DNA of 13,004 bases from Paracoccaceae bacterium (GCA_007131465.1 SLQN01000405.1:1-13004), one strand, 5' to 3'. Positions 1 through 6,799 are shown, counted from the stretch's first letter. The notes: generated by a model from the sequence alone, not told the origin. Translations and numbers: made by a program.

Positions 1-581
1 AGCGCCTGTAGCCCGCAGGCGGAAATCAGCCGCGCACGGGTCTCTGGGTGATCGACAAACAGTGGCGCGGGCAAAAACACCACTTCACAGCCAAGGGCGG
101 TTGCCATTCGTGCAGCGAGTGCGCCGGGATTGGGGCGGCCCGAGCGGACCTGTCCGCCCAGGAGCGACAGGACCAGCGCATCCGGGCGGAGCGGCGGCTG
201 GAAGGCATCGAGTGCGCGTGTCAGCGTGCGTCCCCAGCCCAGACCGATCCGTGTGGCCGGACCGATCCGGTCTGACAAGATCCGCCCCAGCGCGAGCCCG
301 ATGGCAGTTTCGGGGCGCGTGTCAGGCAGCGAGGGCACGATCAGAACTTCGGATATGCCCAATTCTTGTTCTACAGAAATTGCGAGGTCGGTCAGATCGC
401 CTTCGGGCCGGTCTATCCAGATCCGTATCTCACCCAGCGAGCGGGCCTGTTCCAGCGCGCGGTTGATCGTGGCGCGGCTGACATTCAACCGCTCTGCAAT
501 CTGCGCCTGCGTCAATCCGTAACCGTGCGCGAGCCATGCGGCCCGAAGGCGCAGGCTGCGAGGGTCGAGCGGAGTCGTCAT
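1..581 (-). CDS. SorC/DeoR-family sugar-binding transcriptional regulator (partial, C-terminus beyond window)
   Basis: Reading the minus strand from an ATG at 581 gives 193 codons open to the window edge. The N-terminus carries a helix-turn-helix at about residues 24-43 (QAQIAERLNVSRATINRAL), as in SorC-family regulators. The following region, with segments such as GISEVLIVPSLPDT, IGLGWGRTL and VLSLLGGQ, fits the start of the SorC sugar-binding (phosphosugar isomerase-like) domain. Family members are about 310-330 residues, so roughly the last 40% lies outside. Members usually sense phosphorylated sugars and repress or activate a neighbouring sugar operon. The ATG overlaps the stop of the upstream hydrolase gene (ATGA), so it is the last visible gene of the E1/lipoyl/hydrolase operon and probably autoregulates it. 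The effector cannot be deduced. Confidence 0.88.
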   Translation of the reverse strand, partial: MTTPLDPRSLRLRAAWLAHGYGLTQAQIAERLNVSRATINRALEQARSLGEIRIWIDRPEGDLTDLAISVEQELGISEVLIVPSLPDTRPETAIGLALGRILSDRIGPATRIGLGWGRTLTRALDAFQPPLRPDALVLSLLGGQVRSGRPNPGALAARMATALGCEVVFLPAPLFVDHPETRARLISACGLQA

Positions 582-1363
582 GCTACCCCGAGTGCTGCAC
601 GGACGAGGTGCAGTGTGGGGGCGGGCGCTTCAAGCTGTGGCAGATGTCCTGCCCCCTCGATCCGGTGGGCCTGCGCCTGTGGCCAGACGGCGGGCAAGGC
701 GACGTCGGGGCAGATAATCCGGTCCTGTGCGCCGCGCAGAACATGGATGGGGAGTTCCGCCAGCGCAGGCAGATGCGGGGCAAGCGTTCTGGGCAGCTCA
801 GGCAGCAGACTTCCGACAGCGCGCAATGCCGTGCCGCGGCTTGGGTCCAGCATCCGCGCATGCAGAGTTTCGGCCATCGCCAGTGTAATCATCTGTGGCC
901 GTACCAGCATCTGTCCCAAGGCAGCGCGCATGGCCTGCGCATCGGGTGCGTCGCAGATTGCCGCAATGAAATCCGGGTCAACCTGTGCAGTCAGCCCCGC
1001 TGGGGCGATCAGGATCAGCCCTGCGATGCGGTCGGGCGCAAGGCTGGTGGCGCGCAAAGCAACAGCTGCCCCGAAGGAATGGGCGAGCAGCCAGATTTTC
1101 CGGGAGCCTACGCTGTCGATTACGCTTGCCAGATGCTGCCCGAAACCCTCCAGCCCCAGCCTGGGGATCTCGGCGGCAGTTGCGCCGTGGCCGGGCAGGT
1201 CGAGAAGCGTCAGTCGGCAGGTGTCGCGCAAGGCAGGTTCTGCCAGCATCCAGACCGTCATATCAGCGGCAAAGCCATGCACGACAAGCACAGGCGTGCC
1301 GTCTTTTGGGCCGGTCTGCCGCAGCGCCGTGGCGATGCCGTGATGGATCACAGGGTGGGTCAC
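578..1363 (-). CDS. alpha/beta hydrolase, AcoC C-terminal-like
   Basis: A 261-residue alpha/beta hydrolase-fold protein read from a GTG start; GTGA overlaps the stop of the lipoyl-protein gene, so translational coupling explains the weak ribosome site. Visible are the oxyanion-hole region HGF at 29-31, the nucleophile elbow AHSFGA with Ser96, a likely acid Asp214 in GAQDR and the catalytic His240 in GAGHLPQLEAP. This is the architecture of the C-terminal half of acetoin-dehydrogenase AcoC proteins, which carry a lipoyl domain followed by a hydrolase fold in place of the usual acyltransferase core. Here it is a separate gene directly after a lipoyl-domain gene and a fused E1, so I infer it acts on an acyl group or substrate handled by that complex. 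Membership in the fold is certain; the reaction is not known. Confidence 0.88.
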   Translation of the reverse strand: MTHPVIHHGIATALRQTGPKDGTPVLVVHGFAADMTVWMLAEPALRDTCRLTLLDLPGHGATAAEIPRLGLEGFGQHLASVIDSVGSRKIWLLAHSFGAAVALRATSLAPDRIAGLILIAPAGLTAQVDPDFIAAICDAPDAQAMRAALGQMLVRPQMITLAMAETLHARMLDPSRGTALRAVGSLLPELPRTLAPHLPALAELPIHVLRGAQDRIICPDVALPAVWPQAQAHRIEGAGHLPQLEAPAPTLHLVRAALGVA

Positions 1364-1593
1364 GCCTGGGTCAGGCGACCCAGCACCTGGCCCACTTCGG
1401 CAATATCGCCCGGTTCGACCAGGATCTCGCTCAGCGTGCCATCGGCGGGGGCTTCAATCTCCATGACCAGTTTGGGCGTGGTGATCTGTAACACGGCTTC
1501 GCCCTTGCTAACAGATGCGCCCGGATCGACCAGCCAGCTGTCGATTTCGGCCTCAAGGATGTCGTTGCCAAGTTGCGGCAGGATGATGTCCAT
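1360..1593 (-). CDS. free-standing lipoyl-domain protein (E2-like carrier)
   Basis: A 77-residue protein made of one biotinyl/lipoyl domain. The predicted lipoylated residue is Lys41 in TTPKLVMEI, at the hairpin where 2-oxoacid dehydrogenase E2 proteins carry their DKA-type motif; PADGTL at 49-54 is the usual second-strand signature. No peripheral-subunit-binding or acyltransferase domain follows. The ATG at 1593 is preceded by a clear AGGAGA ribosome site and lies 15 bases after the E1 stop. It ends in a GTGA overlap with the hydrolase gene. In known Aco systems this domain is the N-terminus of AcoC; here it is a separate polypeptide, presumably shuttling an acyl group from the fused E1. A glycine-cleavage H protein is unlikely given length and context. 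Confidence 0.9.
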   Translation of the reverse strand: MDIILPQLGNDILEAEIDSWLVDPGASVSKGEAVLQITTPKLVMEIEAPADGTLSEILVEPGDIAEVGQVLGRLTQA

Positions 1594-1608
1594 TGTCTTC
1601 TCCTGGTT

Positions 1609-4068
1609 TCAAAGCCCAAGCCGAGCGAGTTCGATCTCGTCCCAGCCGCGCAGGCCGCGCCGATTGGCTCCTTCGCGCGCCATCAGATCGATCAGGACAG
1701 CATCTACGATATCGGCGGGCTGCGGGAAATAACTGTCTTCCATGTCGGCCCCCGGAACAATCCAGTTCGGAGCGCCCAGCACGCGTGGGGCGGCGCGCAG
1801 GTTGGCATGGCCGAACCGGCCCAGATTGGCAGCGAGAGTCATGGCGAAACTGCCCCTTTCGCAAGCCTCTGTCACGACCAGAAGGCGGCCTGTGCGTGCG
1901 ATGGACTCGAGCAGCACGTCATAGCCGAACGGCACCAGCGTGCAGGCGTCGATCACTTCAGCCTCGATCCCCTGCTGCGCCAGATCATCTGCCCCGCGCA
2001 GCGCCGGATATAGCGCCGGTCCAAGCGTCAAGATCGTTACATCGCGGCCCGCACGGCGGATCTGGGGCGTGCCGAATGGCATGGCGAAATGGCCCTCGGG
2101 CACTCCTGTTTCCGCAAACCATTCGCCAATATCGTAGAGCCTCTGGCTTTCGAGCATCACGACAGGGTCTTCGCTGGCAAGGGCTGTGGTCATCAGGCCC
2201 TTCGCGTCATGCGGCGTGGCGGGATAGGCGAGTTTCAGTCCGGGCACATGCGCGACCATCGCGGACCAGTCCTGCGAATGTTGCGCGCCGTATTTGTTGC
2301 CGATGGAAAGCCGCAGTACCACGGGCAATGACAGCTCACCTGCGGACATGGCTTGCCATTTGGCAAGCTGGTTGAAAACCTCGTCCCCGGCACGGCCTAG
2401 AAAATCGCCATACATGAGCTCGACAAGTGCGCGCCCGCCTTCCATTGCATAGCCGACCCCTGCTGCGACGATGGCAGCTTCTGAAATCGGGGAATTGAAC
2501 AGCCGGTCGCGCGGAAAGATGTCCGAGAGACCGCGATAGACCCCGAACGCCCCGCCCCATTCGCGGCATTCCTCGCCCCAGGCAACCAGGCGAGCGTCAT
2601 TTGCCATACGTTCCCAGATTGCCTCGAACAGCGCATCCCGATAGGTGATGCAGCGCAAAGGTGACAGAGGGGTGCCATCTTCCGTCAGCCCCTTGCGCGC
2701 GCGTTTGCGCAGTTGCTTGAGACGCACATTCTGCGCAGGGTCCTGCAGGAGCGGCACCTGCCTGTCAGGCAACGGGCTTGTCCGGTTGGAAAACATGTAA
2801 CTGCCGATCCGCGTTGGCATCGCATGAATATCGACGGGCGGCGCGATGGCCGGGTCGGTCGCGGCGCGGGCAACGGTGCGCAAAAGATCGTCGATCACGG
2901 CTGTTTCGGCCTCTTGCCCGGCAGCGTCAGTGAGGCCTGCATCTTGGAGGGCGTTCGCGAAAAGCCGGATCGGGTCATGATGGGCCCAGGCGGCGATTTC
3001 CTCGCGCGTGCGGTAGGCATTTGCGTCTGTCGTCGAATGGCCCGAGAAGCGATAGCATTCCACATCCAGCAGCGCGGGGCCGCGCCCGTCGATCAGAGCC
3101 GCGCGTTTTCGCGCCACGGCGTCGCGTACGGCGAGCGGGTTCTGTCCGTCTACGGTCTCGGCAAGCAGTGCATCAGGATGCAGGCCCGCGCCAATGCGAG
3201 ACAGGCGGTCCCAGCCCATTGTCTCGCCTGCGGTCTGGCCGCCCATCGCGTAAAAGTTGTTGGTAAAGAAAAACAGCACCGGCAAGCGCCCGCTCTTGTC
3301 GCCCCACAAGCCCTCAAACTGCGCTTGCGCGGCGAAATTCATCGCTTCCCAGACTGGGCCGCAACCTGTCGAGCCGTCGCCTGCCATCGCGACGGTAATT
3401 CGACCCGGTGCATGCAACTTGGCATGCAGCGCTGCGCCAGCAGCGATGCCCGCAGATGCCCCGACAATTGCATTGTTGGGATAGGCCCCGAACGGGGGGA
3501 AGAACGCGTGCATCGAGCCACCCATGCCACCATTCACACCTGCGGCGCGCATGAAAATCTCGGCCAGAAGACCAAAGACCAGTGCGTGTTCGGCAAGGGA
3601 CGTGTCATCCTTCGTGCCGAAGGAGCGTTCAGCAACAGACAGCACATGTCCGTCGCGAAAGCCCCGCATCAGTTCGAGTGCCCGCGCACCCCCCAGCATG
3701 TGAATTGCCGCCAGACCTTTGGCCAGATATTCGCCATGGCTGCGATGGCTTCCGAAGATGTGGTCGTCTGGCGTCAGCGCATGCGCGGCCCCGGTTGCCG
3801 CAGCTTCCTGCCCGATCGAGAGATGGGCCGGTCCCTTGTAGATGTGGCTGATCCCGTCCCACTGGCCCTGCGCCTTGAAGCTCGACAGCATTTCCTCGAA
3901 CTGACGCTGAATGCGCATGTGGCGCAGCATCGCGCGCAACTGGCCCGCGCCGAGAATGTCGATCTCGGCTTGCAAAGGGGTGGCATAAGCGTGGATCGGG
4001 ATGTCCGGGAAGTCCAGTTGCCCGGATTGACTGCGGCGGGCCGGGTCGATGTGAAGTTCGCGTGGCAT
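1609..4068 (-). CDS. fused 2-oxoacid/acetoin-type dehydrogenase E1 alpha-beta (thiamine diphosphate-dependent)
   Basis: An 819-residue protein joining E1 alpha (about residues 40-400) and E1 beta (about 470-800). Alpha features: KGPAHLSIGQEA at 78-89, GGMGGSMH at 180-187 and the thiamine-diphosphate motif GDGS at 230-233 closing with NN at 270-271. Beta features: GEE at 498-500, PISE with the cofactor-activating Glu530, HSQD at 597-600 and PATPHDAKGL at 616-625. A basic stretch (LKQLRKRARKG, 450-460) joins the halves. GGSMH and the downstream lipoyl and hydrolase genes favour an acetoin-dehydrogenase-like acyloin cleavage over a central pyruvate dehydrogenase, but the substrate is not determined. 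I chose the ATG at 4068 because GCGAGAGAACC precedes it; the frame extends to a TTG at 4122, but that lies in the divergent promoter region. First gene of its operon. Confidence 0.9.
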   Translation of the reverse strand: MPRELHIDPARRSQSGQLDFPDIPIHAYATPLQAEIDILGAGQLRAMLRHMRIQRQFEEMLSSFKAQGQWDGISHIYKGPAHLSIGQEAAATGAAHALTPDDHIFGSHRSHGEYLAKGLAAIHMLGGARALELMRGFRDGHVLSVAERSFGTKDDTSLAEHALVFGLLAEIFMRAAGVNGGMGGSMHAFFPPFGAYPNNAIVGASAGIAAGAALHAKLHAPGRITVAMAGDGSTGCGPVWEAMNFAAQAQFEGLWGDKSGRLPVLFFFTNNFYAMGGQTAGETMGWDRLSRIGAGLHPDALLAETVDGQNPLAVRDAVARKRAALIDGRGPALLDVECYRFSGHSTTDANAYRTREEIAAWAHHDPIRLFANALQDAGLTDAAGQEAETAVIDDLLRTVARAATDPAIAPPVDIHAMPTRIGSYMFSNRTSPLPDRQVPLLQDPAQNVRLKQLRKRARKGLTEDGTPLSPLRCITYRDALFEAIWERMANDARLVAWGEECREWGGAFGVYRGLSDIFPRDRLFNSPISEAAIVAAGVGYAMEGGRALVELMYGDFLGRAGDEVFNQLAKWQAMSAGELSLPVVLRLSIGNKYGAQHSQDWSAMVAHVPGLKLAYPATPHDAKGLMTTALASEDPVVMLESQRLYDIGEWFAETGVPEGHFAMPFGTPQIRRAGRDVTILTLGPALYPALRGADDLAQQGIEAEVIDACTLVPFGYDVLLESIARTGRLLVVTEACERGSFAMTLAANLGRFGHANLRAAPRVLGAPNWIVPGADMEDSYFPQPADIVDAVLIDLMAREGANRRGLRGWDEIELARLGL

Positions 4069-4165
4069 GGTTCTCTCGCTTGGCTTTGCTCGGGTCATCG
4101 CATGTAAATGAAATATTGTCAAAACGATTATATATATGTAACTTCTACCTTATAGGGGAAGGCCG
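4069..4165. promoter_or_regulatory. divergent promoter region between E1 operon and sugar kinase
   Basis: This 97-bp spacer is markedly AT-rich against its GC-rich surroundings. It holds TTGTCA (4116-4121, plus strand) and, on the minus strand, TTGACA (4122 to 4117), so both strands have a -35-like hexamer at the same place. The -10 candidates (TAACTT at 4139-4144 plus; GATGAC at 4099 to 4094 minus) match poorly. A TA-alternating stretch runs over about 4128-4137. ATGTAA occurs twice, at 4102-4107 and 4136-4141. Exact promoter boxes are inference. Confidence 0.5.
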
Positions 4166-5125
4166 ATGAGAATGTGGGGAAGCATGATCGTTTGCGGTGG
4201 GGAGAACCTGATTGATGTGATCGAAACACCTGCCGCCAAGGGCGCGCGCAGGTTCACGGCGCATGTTGGGGGGTCGCCCTATAACTGCAGTCGCGCGATT
4301 GCCCGGCTCGGGGGCAAGGTGGGCTACCTTGGCACCTTGTCCACCGACAGTTTCGGCGCGCAGCTTCTGGGGGCGCTGGTCAAGGATAGCGTTCAACATC
4401 TGGGCGAGAGGAATGACGCGCCGACGACACTGGCGATGGTCACGGTCGAGGATGGCCAGCCAGATTACCGTTTCTACCGCGAGGGCACGGCAGAGCGGCG
4501 TGTCACGCGAGAAGGGCTCCGCGCGGCTCTGCCCGTGCGCATGGCGGCACTGCATATGGGCTCCATCGCGCTGGCTGAAGGACAAGACGCCGATGTCTGG
4601 AGCGACCTGTTCGTGCAGGTGGCGGGCATGGGTATATTCACGTCACTCGACCCCAATATCCGAACATTGATTGCAGATCCGAACCGTGAAAATTACAGCG
4701 CACGCCTGCTGGAGATGGCGCGTGTGGCAACGCTGATTCGGCTGAGTGACGAGGATGCAGCCTGGTGGTTTCCGGGGTTGGCTCCTGAACGCGCCGTGCA
4801 GCATCTGGCCGCCCTTGCCCCCAAATGCATGGTGATCGTTACTCAGGGGGCAGGTGAAATTCTGTGCCATGCGGCGCAAGGTGAGTTTTCCTGCACACCG
4901 CCCCTGCCTGCGCGGCTTGCAGACACGGTCGGAGCAGGCGATACGTTGACAGCGGCAGTGCTGGAAGGGCTCGCACGCAAGCGATCCTTGTCGCCCGATG
5001 GGCTGCGTGCGTTGTCGCTTGACGCCCTGCGCGAGGTGGTCGCGACGGCGGCGCGTGCTGCGTCAATCACATGCAGTCGGGCCGGATGCAATCCACCCGT
5101 CGCCGCCGAGGTCTGGCCTTCATGA
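4166..5125 (+). CDS. PfkB-family carbohydrate kinase
   Basis: A 319-residue ribokinase-fold sugar kinase. The N-terminal signature region is GGSPYNCSRAIARLGG (35-50), and the C-terminal PfkB signature DTVGAGDT (253-260) carries the catalytic base Asp259 and the anion-hole glycines. NIRTLIAD at 164-171 and TQGAGEI at 226-232 are further family-typical elements. It should transfer phosphate from ATP to a sugar or sugar acid; fructokinase and 2-keto-3-deoxy-sugar-acid kinase are the closest guesses and the sequence does not separate them. Start choice: ATG codons at 4166, 4172 and 4184 are in frame; GGGGAAGG at 4155-4162 suits 4166 or 4172. It is transcribed away from the E1 operon and converges on the IclR gene. 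The non-phosphorylative fucose route needs no such kinase, so it more likely belongs with the E1/SorC module. Confidence 0.88.
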   Translation: MRMWGSMIVCGGENLIDVIETPAAKGARRFTAHVGGSPYNCSRAIARLGGKVGYLGTLSTDSFGAQLLGALVKDSVQHLGERNDAPTTLAMVTVEDGQPDYRFYREGTAERRVTREGLRAALPVRMAALHMGSIALAEGQDADVWSDLFVQVAGMGIFTSLDPNIRTLIADPNRENYSARLLEMARVATLIRLSDEDAAWWFPGLAPERAVQHLAALAPKCMVIVTQGAGEILCHAAQGEFSCTPPLPARLADTVGAGDTLTAAVLEGLARKRSLSPDGLRALSLDALREVVATAARAASITCSRAGCNPPVAAEVWPS

Positions 5126-5128
5126 GTG

Positions 5129-5145
5129 CCTGCGCTCAGCGCAGG
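5129..5145. terminator. hairpin between convergent kinase and IclR genes
   Basis: A perfect 7-bp stem (CCTGCGC at 5129-5135 pairing with GCGCAGG at 5139-5145) with a 3-base loop lies where the two genes converge. The loop, 5136-5138, is exactly the stop codon of the IclR gene on the minus strand, and the stem starts four bases after the kinase stop. No U-tract follows on either strand, so termination would have to be Rho-assisted or the element acts as an mRNA 3' end stabiliser. Confidence 0.5.
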
Positions 5146-5912
5146 GCGAGAGTCGCGGCCAGATCGCGCAGGCGCGCAAGACAATCATCGACATCCAGCG
5201 CCCGATTGCGGAATGTGCCTACATGTTCGATATAGGGGCACGTCAGAACGGCAAATGCATTGTCATCCGGGCCGTGCACTGGCAGCGACATATCTCTGAC
5301 ACCGATCAGTTGCAGACTGGGGGCGAGGCGGTGGCCCGCCGCACGAATCTTATCAAGCTGTGCGGCAATTTCAGGGTCGAGCGCAGCCGGATCGGCGCGC
5401 GTATGGGCAAGGATTTCTGCGCGGCGCGACTCGTCCTGGCAGGCAAGCAAGGTCAGACCGGAGCCCGTAGTGAGCATGTCAAGTTGCGCACCCACGCGCA
5501 AACGAAACTCCCAGTTGCCTGGCGGACTGGCTTGGGCAACGACAATCGCTGCCGGGCCTTCATTGATCACCAGGTGCAGAGATTGCAGCGTCGCGCGAGC
5601 GAACTGATCCATCAGTGGCTGCGCCTGCGCAACCAGCCTGCGGACTGGCGGGTGCGCAGTGACCAGAAGAAACAGCTTCATGCTCAGCGCGTAGCGGTCG
5701 CCTTCCTGCGAGCGGCAGACATAGCCGCGCGCGACCAGCCGCTCGAGCATCCGGTAAATCTCGGACGGACTGCGCCCCATCGCCCGCACGATCTCGCTAC
5801 GCGTGAGGCCGCTGGCTTCGTTCGCCAGCAACTCGATGATGTCCAGCCCCTTGTCCAGTGCCGGGGCACGATAGCGGCCTTGAACCGTGTCGGGCATAAG
5901 TGTCGCGGACAT
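5136..5912 (-). CDS. IclR-family transcriptional regulator
   Basis: A 258-residue IclR-type regulator. An N-terminal winged helix-turn-helix at about 17-75 contains ALDKGLDIIELLA, LTRSEIVRAMGRSPSEIYRMLERL and a wing ending in RYALS; an IclR effector-binding domain spans about 85-255 (INEGPAAIVVAQ, GSGLTLLA, GVRDMSLPVHG). The start is set at the ATG at 5912 because AGAGAGGAACCC precedes it; the frame continues upstream to 5996, but that extension would run into the intergenic operator region. It is divergent from the dehydrogenase-led fucose operon, the standard arrangement for a local IclR regulator of that operon and of itself. The effector is probably L-fucose or an intermediate such as L-fuconate, by context only. 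Confidence 0.93.
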   Translation of the reverse strand: MSATLMPDTVQGRYRAPALDKGLDIIELLANEASGLTRSEIVRAMGRSPSEIYRMLERLVARGYVCRSQEGDRYALSMKLFLLVTAHPPVRRLVAQAQPLMDQFARATLQSLHLVINEGPAAIVVAQASPPGNWEFRLRVGAQLDMLTTGSGLTLLACQDESRRAEILAHTRADPAALDPEIAAQLDKIRAAGHRLAPSLQLIGVRDMSLPVHGPDDNAFAVLTCPYIEHVGTFRNRALDVDDCLARLRDLAATLALR

Positions 5913-5950
5913 GGGTTCCTCTCTGAACGTGGTGCGCGGAGATGCCAGCG

Positions 5951-6000
5951 CAAATATTCTGCTTGCCAGCTTAGCAAATATGAATAAGCTGTCCAAATAT
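5951..6000. promoter_or_regulatory. candidate IclR operator region: inverted repeat plus CAAATAT triplet
   Basis: Between the divergent IclR and dehydrogenase genes lies an inverted repeat with perfect 7-bp arms, CAGCTTA (5967-5973) and TAAGCTG (5985-5991), separated by 11 bases. CAAATAT occurs three times in direct orientation, at 5951-5957, 5975-5981 and 5994-6000; the middle copy lies inside the inverted repeat spacer. The region is AT-rich and well placed to control both genes. Assignment to the IclR protein is inference from position; I could not fix convincing promoter boxes. Confidence 0.55.
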
Positions 6001-6016
6001 AAATCGACCCAGCTCT

Positions 6017-6046
6017 GGGAGGGAATGGGTGGGTTAGGGGGGAAGG
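6017..6046 (+). promoter_or_regulatory. G-quadruplex motif overlapping the dehydrogenase ribosome-binding site
   Basis: Five G-tracts occur in the sense strand at 6017-6019, 6021-6023, 6027-6029, 6031-6033 and 6037-6042, with loops A, AAT, T and TTA. This satisfies the usual four-tract rule with very short loops. The last tract and GGAAGG, which runs directly to the ATG at 6047, are the only Shine-Dalgarno material, so a folded RNA quadruplex would compete with ribosome binding. The pattern is directly visible; the regulatory role is inference. Confidence 0.6.
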
Positions 6047-6799
6047 ATGACGCTTCAGGGGAAAAACATCCTTGTGACGGCGGCTGGACAGGGTATTGGG
6101 CGCGCCGCAGCTCTGGGTCTTGCGCAAGGCGGTGCGCGGGTCATTGCAACCGATCTGAACGCCGATCTGCTGGACTATGCAGGTGAGTGTGGCGCTGGTC
6201 GCGTCGAGGTGCGACAGCTGGATGTCTGCGATTCTGCCGCGATTGCAGCCCTTGCAGCTGACCTGCCGGATATGGATGGGCTGTTCAATTGTGCGGGCTT
6301 TGTGCATCATGGCACGGTGCTCGAGGTCAGCGATTCAGACTGGGAGTTCAGTCTGACCCTGAATGTCACGTCCATGCTGCGCATGTGCCGTTCGTTCGTG
6401 CCGGGATTGTTGCGGCAGGCCCGGAGCACCGGGACCGCGTCGATCCTGAACATGGCGTCTATGGCTTCGTCGGTAAAAGGATTCCCCAACCGTACGGCAT
6501 ATGGCGCGACGAAAGGGGCGGTGATCGGCCTGACCAAGGCGATTGCAGCGGACTTCGTCACATCGGGTTTGCGCTGCAATGCGCTCTGCCCCGGGACGAT
6601 TGACACGCCGAGCCTGCGCGGGCGGATTGCGCAGGCCGCTGACCCCGAAGCCGCGCGGCGCGATTTCATCGAACGCCAACCCATGAGGAGACTGGGAACG
6701 CCGGAGGATCTGGTACCGATGATCCTGTATCTTTTGTCAGATGAAAGCCGCTTCATGACCGGGCAGGCTGTTCTGGTCGATGGCGGTGTGACGATCTGA
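6047..6799 (+). CDS. short-chain dehydrogenase, 2-keto-3-deoxy-L-fuconate dehydrogenase type
   Basis: A 250-residue classical SDR. The nucleotide-binding motif is TAAGQGIG (11-18), with Ala in place of the usual second-position glycine, as in the DHRS6/BDH2-like group. Asp36 after the second strand predicts NAD rather than NADP. FNCAG is at 80-84 and the catalytic tetrad is Asn106, Ser138, Tyr152 and Lys156 (YGATK). By neighbours it should oxidise the C4 hydroxyl of 2-keto-3-deoxy-L-fuconate to the 2,4-diketo acid, the step between L-fuconate dehydratase and the FAH-family hydrolase. The competing assignment is the first-step sugar dehydrogenase; DHRS6-like features and the operon make the later step more likely. 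It leads the operon, behind a G-rich leader, and its stop overlaps the next start (TGATG). Confidence 0.85.
   Translation: MTLQGKNILVTAAGQGIGRAAALGLAQGGARVIATDLNADLLDYAGECGAGRVEVRQLDVCDSAAIAALAADLPDMDGLFNCAGFVHHGTVLEVSDSDWEFSLTLNVTSMLRMCRSFVPGLLRQARSTGTASILNMASMASSVKGFPNRTAYGATKGAVIGLTKAIAADFVTSGLRCNALCPGTIDTPSLRGRIAQAADPEAARRDFIERQPMRRLGTPEDLVPMILYLLSDESRFMTGQAVLVDGGVTI

Noticed and set aside
366..1732. Two long plus-strand open frames (366-1343 and 536-1732) opposite the hydrolase and lipoyl genes
   Set aside because: Low-complexity Ser/Arg-rich products with no domain; the minus-strand genes have catalytic motifs and stop/start overlaps.
2541..2580. C-tract cluster in the E1 gene suggesting a minus-strand G-quadruplex
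   Set aside because: One loop would be about 17 bases, and the tracts are explained by coding sequence in GC-rich DNA.
2713..4107. 464-codon open frame on the plus strand opposite the E1 gene
   Set aside because: It is a shadow of the E1 coding frame in GC-rich DNA. The minus strand encodes an unmistakable two-domain enzyme, and the plus product has no recognisable motif.
4069..4122. N-terminal extension of E1 to a TTG at 4122
   Set aside because: The TTG is also the start of a -35-like TTGACA in the divergent promoter region, and the ATG at 4068 has its own ribosome site.
4106..4128. Resemblance to a KdgR box (AAATGAAA followed by TATTGT)
   Set aside because: Only the left half fits; the mirror half TTTCATTT is missing, and the only IclR-family gene in view is closer to the fucose operon.
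5913..5996. N-terminal extension of the IclR regulator
   Set aside because: It would cover the operator-like repeats, and a good ribosome site stands before the ATG at 5912.
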